Origin: Rhodoplanes sp.
GTDB lineage: Bacteria; Pseudomonadota; Alphaproteobacteria; Rhizobiales; Xanthobacteraceae
Direction of reading: 5' to 3'
Assembly (NCBI RefSeq): GCF_013377085.1
Contig: NZ_JACAAX010000011.1
Location: forward strand, 62,001-126,000
DNA length: 64,000 bases
Shown: in pieces, positions 28,387-39,913 of the stretch
Position numbering within the stretch: the first letter of the stretch is position 1
Layout: each line of letters starts with the position of its first letter
Notes under the pieces: generated by a model
What the model was told of the DNA's origin: nothing
The model's database searches: none
What the model saw: the letters and a program-made list of their open reading frames with translations, nothing else
Translations under genes and position numbers: made by a program

Positions 28387-29394
28387 TCAATCGACCGAGG
28401 CGCCGGAGAAGTGGACGGCCTTGGCCCACTTGGCGGTCTCGTCGACGATGACGGCCTGGAACTCGTCCGGCGTGGTCTTCATCAGGATGCCGCCGAGCTC
28501 GAGCAGGCGGTCCTTCAGCTTCGGGTCGGCCAGCGAGTCGGTCACGGCGGCATTGAGCCGGTCGACGATCTCGCGCGGCACCGCCTTCTGCACGCCCAGC
28601 CCGAAGATGCCGCTCGCCTCGTAGCCCGGCACGGTCTCGGCGATGGTCGGCACGTTCGGCAGCATCTCGGAGCGCACCGCCGTGGTGACGGCAAGTGCCT
28701 TGAGCCGGCCGGCCCGCACATGCTCGATGGCGGAGGGCAGATTGTCGAACATCACATGCACCTGCCCGCCGAGCAGATCCGTGATGGCGGGCGCCGAGCC
28801 GCGATACGGCACGTGGGTCATCTTGGCGCCCGTCATCGCCATGAACAGCTCGCCCGACAGATGGATCGAGGTGCCGTTGCCGGACGAGGCCAGGTTGACC
28901 TTGCCGGGATTGGCCTTCACCCAGTCGATGAACTCGGCGACCGTGTTGGCCGGCACCGACGGGTTCACCACCATCACGTTGGGCACCCGGATGATGCCGG
29001 CGACGCCCTGCATGTCGCGCACGTAGTCGAACGACAGCTTCTTGTAGAGCGTCGCGTTGATGGTGTTGGCCGGATTGACGAAGAACAGCGTGTAGCCGTC
29101 CGGCGGCGCGTTCACGGCGATTTCGGTGCCGATATTGTTGCCGGCGCCGGCGCGGTTCTCGATGAAGACTTGCTGGCCGAGCCGATCGGACATCGCCTGC
29201 GCGACCAGGCGCGCCGTGATGTCGGTCGCCCCGCCGGGCGGATAGGAGACGATCCAGCGCACCGGCCGAACAGGATAGTCGAGCGCCGATGCGGAGGACG
29301 CCGCGAATCCCGCGACGGCAGCGAACGCCAACGCGAGCGCGGGCACGATTGCGGACAGAATCGTGGATGCAATGGCCGAAAGGCGACGGATCAT
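28387..29394 (-). CDS. TctC/Bug-family periplasmic solute receptor
   Basis: The 335-residue receptor has a long signal peptide (to about residue 38, ASALDYP) followed by VRWIVSYPPGGATDI, FIENRAGAGNNIG and VPYRGSAPAITDLLGG. It is a close paralogue of the frameshifted gene next to it, in the same direction 129 bases away, which indicates tandem duplication. GAGGGAG precedes the ATG. The YPPGGATD ligand loop differs from the FAAGG loop of other receptors in the window and so suggests a different ligand class. There is no membrane partner in the window. Confidence 0.9.
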   Translation of the reverse strand: MIRRLSAIASTILSAIVPALALAFAAVAGFAASSASALDYPVRPVRWIVSYPPGGATDITARLVAQAMSDRLGQQVFIENRAGAGNNIGTEIAVNAPPDGYTLFFVNPANTINATLYKKLSFDYVRDMQGVAGIIRVPNVMVVNPSVPANTVAEFIDWVKANPGKVNLASSGNGTSIHLSGELFMAMTGAKMTHVPYRGSAPAITDLLGGQVHVMFDNLPSAIEHVRAGRLKALAVTTAVRSEMLPNVPTIAETVPGYEASGIFGLGVQKAVPREIVDRLNAAVTDSLADPKLKDRLLELGGILMKTTPDEFQAVIVDETAKWAKAVHFSGASVD

Positions 29395-29528
29395 GGACGC
29401 TCCCTCATGGCCGTGGTCCGGCAGGAGTGCACGGCCCGGCGATTTGTTTTGTTTGGTGGGGGAGCTTATGCGGGACGCCGGGCCGCGAGCAAGGCCCCGA
29501 TGCGCCGGTTGGCCAAACTGCTGATGCC

Positions 29529-29566
29529 AAAAAGCGGCTGCCGCGGAACGGGTCCGCGGCCGCCGT
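29529..29566 (-). terminator. Rho-independent terminator after the HAD-like gene
   Basis: On the minus strand a GC-rich stem of 13 pairs with one mismatch (right arm 29553-29565, left arm 29535-29547) closes a 5-base loop and is followed by five Ts. It lies 36 bases after the HAD-like stop codon and separates it from the receptor genes. Confidence 0.85.
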
Positions 29567-29601
29567 TATGCAGGATCACGAATTCTTTTCGGACAGGCCG
29601 T

Positions 29602-30399
29602 TCAGGCGGCCACGTCGGGGGCCGCCAGGGCGAGCTGCAGGGCCTTGGGATCGAGGACGACGGCCTGGCATCCGGCATTGACCAGGTCGGCGCGGGCGAA
29701 CAGGCCGCTCAGCAGGCCAACCGCCCGCACGCGGGCGAGATGTGCCGCCTCGGCATCGTAGGGGCTGGAGCCGATCAGCAGCGCGTCGGCAGGCTGCCGG
29801 ATACCGAGGCGATCCATCGCCGCGGCGAGCAGCTCCGGATGCGGCATGCCACGGGCGACGTCGTCGCCCGAGACCACGGCCTGCACCAGGTCGTCGACAT
29901 TGAGAAGCGCGCGGTAATGCGCCATCGCCTCGCCGCCGGTCGCCGAAACCAGCGCCACCTTGGCGCCGCGTCCGACCAGCTCGCCGATCAGCTCGCGCAC
30001 GCCCGGCATGGCACGCAGCGTCGGCAGAATATCGGCGACATAGCGCGACCGGTACTTGGCGAGGATGAGCTCCTTGGTCTCGCGCGCCGCGCCGTCCGGC
30101 AGCAGGCGGTCGAGCATCTCTTCGGCGTCCATGCCGTGGAAGCGGTGGACATCGGCGGTGCGGAACGTGAAGCCGAACTCGGCCAGCGTCTGCACCCAAC
30201 AGTTCACCGAAGGCAGCACCGTGTCGACCAGCGTCCCTTCGACGACGAACACATAGGCCTTGGCCTCGGCGAGCGACCCTGCGGTCCTCGCCCGCACGGC
30301 GAGATGCCGGACGACCGGCCTGCGAACCTCCGGAGTCTGTGCAGTCTTGTTGGCGGCGCTCATCCAGCCGCGTCGACGAACCCTGTGCGCAACAGCCAT
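29602..30399 (-). CDS. HAD-like protein with degenerate active site
   Basis: From ATG 30399 (GAGGGA upstream) the product has 265 residues and the full length of a PGP/beta-phosphoglucomutase-type HAD protein. The key residues are changed: motif I reads FVVEGTLVD, with Val52 in place of the nucleophilic Asp and Glu54 for the acid/base Asp; motif III has Arg183 where Lys is usual (ARGMPHPEL); motif IV reads GSSPYD, with Ser211 for the metal-binding Asp. Ser152 of motif II remains. Catalysis by the usual route seems impossible. It lies after the alcohol dehydrogenase gene and before a strong terminator. An in-frame ATG at 30363 is an alternative. Confidence 0.78.
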   Translation of the reverse strand: MAVAHRVRRRGWMSAANKTAQTPEVRRPVVRHLAVRARTAGSLAEAKAYVFVVEGTLVDTVLPSVNCWVQTLAEFGFTFRTADVHRFHGMDAEEMLDRLLPDGAARETKELILAKYRSRYVADILPTLRAMPGVRELIGELVGRGAKVALVSATGGEAMAHYRALLNVDDLVQAVVSGDDVARGMPHPELLAAAMDRLGIRQPADALLIGSSPYDAEAAHLARVRAVGLLSGLFARADLVNAGCQAVVLDPKALQLALAAPDVAA

Positions 30400-30586
30400 A
30401 CGTCCCTCGTTCGCTCCCCGCCCCATTGGATTGGTGAGTTCACTAGCGACGCGAGGAGCGGACCCACGCACCTCGACCCGGCGACTCCGACATATAACGG
30501 TCTCGCAACCGCCGGGTTCCGGCCGGAGCCGGTCATATTCTCGACCTGTTGCCGTTTCGCGTTGAATACGCTGACAAATTTCCATA

Positions 30587-31645
30587 TCAGCCGCAGCCGA
30601 GCACCGCCGCGCCCTGCAGCCGGCCGGCCCGCAGATCGTCCAGCGCCCGGTTGGCGTCCTCCAGCCGATAGCGCGTGACCTCGGTCCACAGCGTCAGTCC
30701 CGGCACCGCGGCGAAGAAGGCGCGGGCGTCCTCGCGGGTGAGATTGGCGACCGAGCGAATCTGCCGCTCCTCCCACAGCAGCGCATAGGGAAAGGAGGGG
30801 ATGTCCGACATGTGGATGCCGGCGCAGACCACCCGGCCGCCCTTTCGCACCGCGGCGAGCGCCGCCGGCACCAGCGCGCCGACCGGGGCGAAGACGATGG
30901 CGGCGTCGAGCGGCTCCGGCGGCCGCTCCTCGGCGGCGCCCGCCCACGCAGCGCCGAGCTGTCGCGCGAAATCCTGCGAGGCGACATCGCCGCGTCGCGT
31001 AAAAGCATAGACGCGCCGGCCCTGCTGCACGGCGATCTGCGCCAGGATATGGGCGGCGGCGCCGAAGCCGTAGAGGCCCAAGACCCTGCCCTCGCCGGCC
31101 ATCCTGTAGCTGCGCCAGCCGATCAGGCCGGCGCACAGGAGCGGCGCGATGGCGGCGTCGTCCATGCCGTCCGGGAGCGGCACGCAGAAGCGGCTGTCCG
31201 CGACCGTGTGGGTCGCGTAGCCGCCGTCCCGCGTATAGCCGGTGAACTGCGGCGCGTCGCACAGGTTCTCGCGGCCGTCGCGGCAATACGGGCAGGTGCC
31301 GCAGGTGGCGCCGAGCCACGGCACGCCGATGCGCTGCCCGAGATGGAAGCCCTCGACGCCGGCACCGACCGCCAGAACGCGGCCGACGATCTCGTGGCCC
31401 GGCACCACCGGCAGGGTCGGCCGCGTCAGCTCGCCGTCGACGACATGGAGGTCGGTGCGGCAGACGCCGCAGGCCGAGACCGACAGCAGCACCTCGCCGG
31501 GCTTCGGATCCGGCACCGCCCGCTCGCGCAGCACCAGCGGCGTGCCGGGCCGCTCCAGCACCATGGCGCGCATTGTTTCAGCGGGCATCGCCGGCATGGC
31601 CGCCTCCGGGTCGATTGATCGACCGATCTCCGAGGTGCCATTCAC
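30587..31645 (-). CDS. Zinc-dependent alcohol dehydrogenase (MDR)
   Basis: The 352-residue protein has the zinc MDR layout: catalytic Cys in ACGVCRTDLH, PGHEIVGRV, the four structural-zinc cysteines in CGTCPYCRDGRENLC, and a Rossmann domain with LYGFGAAAHILAQIA. It resembles the AdhA/AdhP-like group that oxidises primary alcohols or reduces aldehydes with NAD(P). It may take part in the surrounding organic-acid pathway, as it lies between two pairs of receptor genes on the same strand, but spacing (187 and 215 bases) argues against tight coupling. Confidence 0.9.
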   Translation of the reverse strand: MNGTSEIGRSIDPEAAMPAMPAETMRAMVLERPGTPLVLRERAVPDPKPGEVLLSVSACGVCRTDLHVVDGELTRPTLPVVPGHEIVGRVLAVGAGVEGFHLGQRIGVPWLGATCGTCPYCRDGRENLCDAPQFTGYTRDGGYATHTVADSRFCVPLPDGMDDAAIAPLLCAGLIGWRSYRMAGEGRVLGLYGFGAAAHILAQIAVQQGRRVYAFTRRGDVASQDFARQLGAAWAGAAEERPPEPLDAAIVFAPVGALVPAALAAVRKGGRVVCAGIHMSDIPSFPYALLWEERQIRSVANLTREDARAFFAAVPGLTLWTEVTRYRLEDANRALDDLRAGRLQGAAVLGCG

Positions 31646-31694
31646 GGCCTACGGACGCAAGAGCGCCTTTCTCACGGCGACGGAAATGGGCACA

Positions 31695-31839
31695 ACTTCA
31701 CCTCCCCCTGGAGGGGGGAGGTCGGCGGACGAAGTCCGCCGGGAGGGGGTGACAGCGCCGCTGGTGCGTGGGGCTTCACCCCACCCCGGAGCGCGCCTTT
31801 GGCGCGCCCCGACCCTCCCCCTCCAGGGGAGGGTGAAGT
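31695..31839. repeat. MITE-like element with terminal inverted repeats
   Basis: The ends ACTTCACCTCCCCCTGGAG and (inverted) ACTTCACCCTCCCCTGGAG are near-exact inverted repeats of 19 bases about 145 bases apart, with smaller palindromes inside (GGCGGACGAAGTCCGCC and GGCGCGCCTTTGGCGCGCC). It is a typical non-coding repeat of this bacterial group and has landed between a receptor gene and the alcohol dehydrogenase gene. Confidence 0.8.
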
Positions 31840-31860
31840 GCCGCGGCATCAGTTGTGGCC

Positions 31861-32838
31861 TCAGTTCGTGCCGATGCCGGCCTCGCGGAGAACCTTGGCG
31901 TAGAACTCGGTCTCGCGGGCGAGCTGGGCGTCCAGCGCCTCCGGCGTCCCCGGCGAGGCGACGGCGCCGAGCGTGTCGAGCCTCTCGATCACGTCGGGCA
32001 TCTTCAGCACCCTGCCGATGTCGGCGTTGATCTTGGTCACGACAGCCTTGGGGGTGCCGACCGGCGCCATCACGGCGAACCACGAGTCGTAGTCGTAGGA
32101 CGGCACCGTCTCCTTCACGGTCGGCACATCCGGCACCTTGGCGTTGCGGGCGCTGGAGTTGATGGCGATCATCTTCACCTTGCCGGCGGTCGCGAGCTCC
32201 TGCGCGTTCGGGATTGGTGCGAAGTAGAGCTGCGCGTCGTTGCGGATCACCGCCGTCACGGCGTCCGGCACGCCCTTGTAAGGCACATGCACGATGTTGA
32301 TGCCGGCACCCTGGCGCAGCAGCTCGGAGCCGAGGAACGACGTCGAGGCGACACCGGCCGAGGAGAAGTTCAGCTTGCCTGGCTTCTCCTTGGCGAGTGC
32401 GACGAAGTCGGCGAGCGTCTTCGCCTCGAGCTCGGGCGGCACGATCGCCACCAGCGGCACCGAGGCGACCTTGCTGACGCCGACGAAGTCCTTCACCGGA
32501 TCGAACTGGATGTTCTTGTTCACCGTCCCGGCGACCGTGTGGCCGTTCGAGGTGAGCATCAGGGTGTAGCCGTCGGCCGACGACTTGGCGACCGCCGTGG
32601 TGCCGGGCAGGCCCGGCCGGTTCTCGACGATCACCTGCTGCTTCCACACCTCGCCGAGCTTGTCGGCCAGGATGCGGGCGAGGTTGTCGGTGATGCTGCC
32701 GGCCCCGAACGGCACGACGATGCGTACGAGCTGGTTCGGATAGCCGGCGGCATCCGACCCCGGCGTTTGCGCGACCGCCGCCGTTCCGAGGACGAGCAGG
32801 GCCGCGCCGGCCGCGATGGTCGTCTTCAATCCCGTCAT
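31861..32838 (-). CDS. TctC/Bug-family periplasmic solute receptor
   Basis: The 325-residue receptor has a signal peptide cut after TAAVAQ and the family elements VRIVVPFGAGSITD, VIVENRPGLPGTT and VHVPYKGVPDAVTAV. It is a close tandem paralogue of the receptor at 33016-33975, with long shared stretches such as QQVIVENRPGLPGTT and YDYDSWFAV. The FGAGS ligand loop sets the pair apart from the other receptors here. A repeat element follows it before the alcohol dehydrogenase gene. Confidence 0.9.
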   Translation of the reverse strand: MTGLKTTIAAGAALLVLGTAAVAQTPGSDAAGYPNQLVRIVVPFGAGSITDNLARILADKLGEVWKQQVIVENRPGLPGTTAVAKSSADGYTLMLTSNGHTVAGTVNKNIQFDPVKDFVGVSKVASVPLVAIVPPELEAKTLADFVALAKEKPGKLNFSSAGVASTSFLGSELLRQGAGINIVHVPYKGVPDAVTAVIRNDAQLYFAPIPNAQELATAGKVKMIAINSSARNAKVPDVPTVKETVPSYDYDSWFAVMAPVGTPKAVVTKINADIGRVLKMPDVIERLDTLGAVASPGTPEALDAQLARETEFYAKVLREAGIGTN

Positions 32839-33015
32839 TTCAGTCCTCTCCCTTGGGCTCGCCCGATCCGGTCTGCGACCGCTCGGGCGGGTTTGTTCTT
32901 ATGTGATGGTTTGCCGCCGGGTCGGCATGCGCCGCGACCGTCGTCGCGGCGCTCCCGGTCGTTCGGCGAGGCGGCGGCCCGACCCAAAGGCCGCTCCGCC
33001 CCCGCAGCACCCGAG

Positions 33016-33975
33016 TCAGTTGGTGCCGACGCCGGCGTCGCGCAGAACCTTGGTGTAGAGCTCGGTCTCGCGCTTCACCTGGGCGTCGAGCGCCTCCGGG
33101 GTGGTCGGCGACGGCACGGCGCCCTGGGCCTGCAGCTTCTCGATCACGTCCGGCATCGCCAGCACCTTGGCGATGTCCTGGCTCACCTTGTCGATGATCG
33201 GCTTCGGGGTGCCGGCCGCGACCAGCACGGCGAACCACGAATCGTAGTCGTAGGACGGCACCGTCTCGGTGACGGTCGGCACGTCGGGAAGCTGTGGGCT
33301 GCGCTTGCTCGAATTGATCGCGATCGCCCGGACCTTGTTGCCGGCGGAGAGCTCCTGCGTCATCGGGATCGGCGCGAAATAGAGCTGCGCGTCGCCGCGG
33401 ATGACCGCCGTGGTCGCCTCCGGCGTGCCCTTGTAGGGCACGTGGACGATGTCGATCTTGGCCGCCTGCTTGAGCACCTCCGACGACAGATAGGTGGTCG
33501 AGGCGATGCCGGCCGACGAGAAGTTCAGCTTGCCGGGCTTCTCCTTGGCGAGCGCGATGAAGTCGGCCATCGTCTTCACCGGCAGGTCGGGCGGCACCAC
33601 CGCCACCATCGGCACCGAGGCGACCTTGGTGACGCCGGCGAAGTCCTTCACCGGGTCGAACTGGATGCTCTTGTTGATGACGCCCGCAATGGTGTGGCCG
33701 TTCGAGGTCAGCATCAGGGTGTAGCCGTCGGCCTGGCCTTTGGCGACGCTGGTGGTGCCCGGCAGGCCAGGCCGGTTCTCGACGATCACCTGCTGCTTCC
33801 AGACGTCGGCGAGCTTGTCGGCGAGGATGCGGGCGAGGCCGTCCGTGACGCTGCCGGCCGAGAACGGCACGACGATGCGAACCATCTGGTTCGGGTAGGC
33901 GCCTTGCGCCGAGGCGCTGGTCGCCAGCGCCAATAGGGCGGCGCCTGCCAGCGCCATGGTCCTCAGCATCCGCAT
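33016..33975 (-). CDS. TctC/Bug-family periplasmic solute receptor
   Basis: From ATG 33975 (GGGAG upstream) the product has 319 residues: a signal peptide cut after SASAQ, then VRIVVPFSAGSVTD, the shared VIVENRPGLPGTT and VHVPYKGTPEATTAV. It is the first gene of the eight-gene minus-strand run and the tandem twin of the next receptor, 177 bases downstream. The high similarity over the whole length indicates a fairly recent duplication; the variation falls mainly in surface segments. Confidence 0.9.
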   Translation of the reverse strand: MRMLRTMALAGAALLALATSASAQGAYPNQMVRIVVPFSAGSVTDGLARILADKLADVWKQQVIVENRPGLPGTTSVAKGQADGYTLMLTSNGHTIAGVINKSIQFDPVKDFAGVTKVASVPMVAVVPPDLPVKTMADFIALAKEKPGKLNFSSAGIASTTYLSSEVLKQAAKIDIVHVPYKGTPEATTAVIRGDAQLYFAPIPMTQELSAGNKVRAIAINSSKRSPQLPDVPTVTETVPSYDYDSWFAVLVAAGTPKPIIDKVSQDIAKVLAMPDVIEKLQAQGAVPSPTTPEALDAQVKRETELYTKVLRDAGVGTN

Positions 33976-34356
33976 GTGTTCCACTCCCTTTTTTTCTGAT
34001 GTCTCGCCGGGTCCGATGGTCCGGCAGGTCGATCTGCCGTGGCCCGTGCTTTGTTGGCCGATCCGCCGCCCGGCGGAGGCACGATGTGCGGGATCCTCAC
34101 CTCGGAGAAAGCTGCCCGAGCGGACGGCCATCGGGGTTGCCGCGCGCTCCGGCCGACATCACGGGATGCCGGCGCCCTGTCGTTCGCTGCGATCGGTATC
34201 GGAGTTGCAATAAAGCACAAAGGTCGAATGGCGCAAATCCACGCGTTGCGCGCGTGCTGCGGCGAATTGGCCACGGCGGCGCGCGGCGATATGCGCCCAC
34301 CTTGGACTTCCGCCGCCACCAGGATTACATGGCGCTCGCAGCCATCGAGGACATCC
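33976..34356. other. 381-base divergent intergenic region
   Basis: The region separates the receptor gene (minus) from pepN (plus) and should carry both promoters. I see a locally AT-richer patch at about 34195-34235 that could hold the pepN promoter, but no clear element pair, operator palindrome or repeat. Confidence 0.4.
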
Positions 34357-37008
34357 ATGCGAACCGAACAAGCCAGCCCGATCCGCCTGTCGGATTACCA
34401 TCCGCCCGATTGGCTGGTCGACACGGTCGATCTCGATGTTGCGCTGCACCCGACGAGGACCCGCATCCGCGCCCGCCTGGCGCTGCGGCCGAACCCGCAG
34501 GCGGGAGGCCCGGCCCCCTTGGTGCTCGACGGCGACGAGCTGACGCCGCTTGCCGTCATGGTCGACGGCACCGCGCTCGATGCGTCGGCCTACAGCGCCA
34601 CCACCGACGGCCTCACCATACCGCAGCCGCCGGCCGGCCCCTTCGTGCTCGAGGTCGAGACCGAGATCGACCCCTCCGCCAACACCAAGCTGATGGGGCT
34701 CTACCGCTCGAGCGGCAACTATTGCACCCAGTGCGAGGCCGAGGGCTTCCGCCGCATCACCTACTTTCCCGACCGCCCCGACGTGATGGCCGTCTACACG
34801 ACCCGCATCGAGGCGGAGCGCGACGAGGCGCCGGTTCTGCTCGGCAACGGCAATCTGGTCGCGGCCGGCGAGGTCGCCGGCACCACAAGGCACTTCGCGG
34901 TCTGGCACGACCCCTTCCCAAAACCCTGCTACCTGTTCGCCCTGGTCGGCGGGCGGCTCGCCGCCCGGACCGCGACATTCACCACCATGTCCGGACGAAA
35001 AGTCGATCTCGCCATCTATGTCGAGACCGGCAAGCAGGACCGCGCCGGCTACGCGCTGGAGGCGCTCGATCGGTCGATGCGTTGGGACGAGGAGGCGTTC
35101 GGGCGCGAATACGACCTCGACGTCTTCAACATCGTCGCGGTTGCCGACTTCAACATGGGGGCGATGGAGAACAAGGGCCTCAACGTCTTCAACGACAAGT
35201 ACATCCTCGCCTCGCCCGAGACCGCGACCGACGCCGACTTCGCCGGCATCGAGGCCGTGATCGCGCACGAGTACTTCCATAACTGGACCGGGAATCGGAT
35301 CACCTGCCGCGACTGGTTCCAGCTCTGCCTGAAGGAAGGCCTGACGGTCTTCCGCGACCAGGAGTTCTCCGCCGACATGCGCTCGCGGCCGGTGAAGCGC
35401 ATCGCCGACGTGCGGGTGCTGCGCGGCCACCAGTTCGTCGAAGACGCCGGTCCGCTGGCCCATCCGGTGCGGCCGGAGACCTATCGCGAGATCAACAATT
35501 TCTACACGGCGACCGTCTACGAGAAGGGCGCCGAGGTGGTGCGGATGCTCGAGACCCTGCTGGGTCGCGAGCGGTTCCGCGCCGGCATGGACCTCTATTT
35601 CACCCGCCACGACGGCCGCGCCGCCACCATCGAGGAGTTCGTCGCCTGCTTCGCCGAGGCCGGCGGCGTCGACCTCTCGCAGTTCATGCTGTGGTACGCG
35701 CAGGCGGGCACGCCCGAGCTCGCGGTGACGCGCCGCTGGGACCCGCAGGCCAGGACGCTGTCGCTCGACATCGCCCAGGTCGTGCCGCCGACGCCGGGTC
35801 AGCCCGCCAAGGCCCCGATGGTGATCCCGCTGGCACTCGGCCTGGTCGGGCCGGACGGCGCCGACCTGCCGCTGGTGCTGGCCGGCCACGGGCCGGTCGA
35901 GCGCGGCGTGCTGACGATCACCAGGCCGGCCGAGACCTTCGTGTTCGAGGGCGTCGGCGGAGCCGTGGTGCCGTCGCTCAATCGCGGCTTCGCGGCGCCC
36001 GTGAAGATCAATGCGGATCTCACCAGCGACGACCTGCGCTTCCTGGCCGCCAACGACTCGGACCCGTTCAATCGCTGGCAGGCCGTGCAGACGCTCGCTT
36101 CCGAGATGCTGATCGAGAACGTCGCGGCGCTCCGGGCCGGCGGCGGGGTGCGCCACGACGGCGGCCTCGTCCATGCGCTCTCGGCCGTGCTGGCGGACGA
36201 CCGGCTGGCGCCCGCCTATGTGGCGCAGGTGCTGGCGATCCCCTCCGAGGGCGACATCGCCCGCGACATCGGCCGCGACGTCGATCCGGAGGCGATCTAT
36301 CTGGCCCGCCATGCGCTGCGTCGCGCGCTCGGCAACGACCTCGCCCCGACGCTGCGGACCCTGCACGACCGCCTGCGCGACGACGGCCCCTACTCGCCCG
36401 ACGCCACCAGCGCCGGCCGCCGGGCGCTGCGCAATGTCTGCCTCGACCTGCTCGCCGCGCCGGGCCACAGCGGCGCCATCTCGCTCGCCGCCGCCCAATA
36501 TGCCGAGGCCGACAACATGACGGACCGGATGGCGGCGCTCGGCACGCTCAGCCTGCACGACACGCCGGAGCGCGAGGAGGCGCTGGCCGATTTCTGCGAG
36601 CGCTACCGGGACAACCCGCTGGTGATCGACAAATGGTTCGCCCTGCAGGCCATGATCCCGGCCGCCGACACGCTGGCCCGCGTCCAGGGGCTGGCCGAGC
36701 ATCCGGCCTTCTCGCTCGGCAACCCGAACCGGGTGCGCGCCCTGATCGGCTCCTTCGCCCAGGCCAATCACACCCAGTTCAACCGCGCCGACGGCGCCGG
36801 CTATGGCTTCGTGGCCGACATCGTGCTGGCGCTCGACGCCCGCAACCCGCAGGTCGCGGCCCGGATGATGACGGCGTTCCGGAGCTGGCGGGCGCTCGAG
36901 CCGGTCCGCCGCGCCAAGGCGCGCTCGACGCTCGAGCGGGTCGCCGCGGCCGCGTCGCTGTCGCGCGACCTCGCCGACATCGTCGAGCGCTCGCTCGGCG
37001 AACGTTGA
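34357..37008 (+). CDS. pepN: Aminopeptidase N (M1 zinc metallopeptidase)
   Basis: The 883-residue enzyme releases N-terminal amino acids from peptides in the cytoplasm. The substrate-binding GAMEN is at 268-272, and the zinc site HEYFH has His304, Glu305 and His308, with the third ligand Glu327 in LKEGLT. The C-terminal helical domain (about 540-880) is typical of E. coli-type PepN. I use ATG 34357 because the family N-terminus (YHPPDWLVDTVDLDVALHP) begins just after it; the frame is open for another 106 codons upstream. Confidence 0.95.
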   Translation: MRTEQASPIRLSDYHPPDWLVDTVDLDVALHPTRTRIRARLALRPNPQAGGPAPLVLDGDELTPLAVMVDGTALDASAYSATTDGLTIPQPPAGPFVLEVETEIDPSANTKLMGLYRSSGNYCTQCEAEGFRRITYFPDRPDVMAVYTTRIEAERDEAPVLLGNGNLVAAGEVAGTTRHFAVWHDPFPKPCYLFALVGGRLAARTATFTTMSGRKVDLAIYVETGKQDRAGYALEALDRSMRWDEEAFGREYDLDVFNIVAVADFNMGAMENKGLNVFNDKYILASPETATDADFAGIEAVIAHEYFHNWTGNRITCRDWFQLCLKEGLTVFRDQEFSADMRSRPVKRIADVRVLRGHQFVEDAGPLAHPVRPETYREINNFYTATVYEKGAEVVRMLETLLGRERFRAGMDLYFTRHDGRAATIEEFVACFAEAGGVDLSQFMLWYAQAGTPELAVTRRWDPQARTLSLDIAQVVPPTPGQPAKAPMVIPLALGLVGPDGADLPLVLAGHGPVERGVLTITRPAETFVFEGVGGAVVPSLNRGFAAPVKINADLTSDDLRFLAANDSDPFNRWQAVQTLASEMLIENVAALRAGGGVRHDGGLVHALSAVLADDRLAPAYVAQVLAIPSEGDIARDIGRDVDPEAIYLARHALRRALGNDLAPTLRTLHDRLRDDGPYSPDATSAGRRALRNVCLDLLAAPGHSGAISLAAAQYAEADNMTDRMAALGTLSLHDTPEREEALADFCERYRDNPLVIDKWFALQAMIPAADTLARVQGLAEHPAFSLGNPNRVRALIGSFAQANHTQFNRADGAGYGFVADIVLALDARNPQVAARMMTAFRSWRALEPVRRAKARSTLERVAAAASLSRDLADIVERSLGER

Positions 37009-37403
37009 GACTCGCCCAGGCTGATCTCCTCGGGTCTCACCCTCTCCCCTTGTGGGAGCGGCAAGAGGCCCGACAGGCGCGGCGTGACCCTCCGGATCCT
37101 GGACGACGCGGCGCAGCGCGACGCAGCGCGACGCAGCAAGCCGACGCATCGACGCAAAGCAACGTCGCGACGCAGCGACACGGCGTCACACGAGTCCCGC
37201 GGCCCGCCGAACGCCCTCGGCGCGCCTGAGTCTGATCCGCTAGATCCCGAGATTTACGTACGTTTTTCTCACGACGGAAAAATGTGGCCGAAATCGATTC
37301 GGGGACTCTCGACAAATCGTTAATATTCGATTCCAATGCCGCCGTTCGGGAGATGCGGCACATCCTCCGACATTATCAGGACTGACCCGAACGGAGGCTG
37401 GCG
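37009..37403. other. 395-base intergenic region with CGACGCA repeats
   Basis: At 37106-37172 short CGACGCA/GCGACGCAGC units recur at least five times. From about 37250 the base composition turns AT-rich, which suggests the promoter of the downstream kinase gene. An inverted repeat CCGAA-N5-TTCGG sits at 37288-37302. A piece like the common repeat core CTCTCCCCTTGTGGGAG is at about 37042. I found no gene here. Confidence 0.45.
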
Positions 37404-39821
<2,418 letters not shown>

Positions 39822-39913
39822 GGCTTGCCCTTATTGCATCGCAGCATCCCCGGCCATATCGTCCCCGGGACATTCCGAGCCTGCGCCCACTGCAGCCAAC
39901 TCAGAGGGGCTTC

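Noticed and set aside
34159-37149. 996-codon open frame antisense to pepN
   Set aside because: It mirrors pepN codons in high-GC DNA; the product has no recognisable motif, while the plus strand has a complete M1 peptidase.
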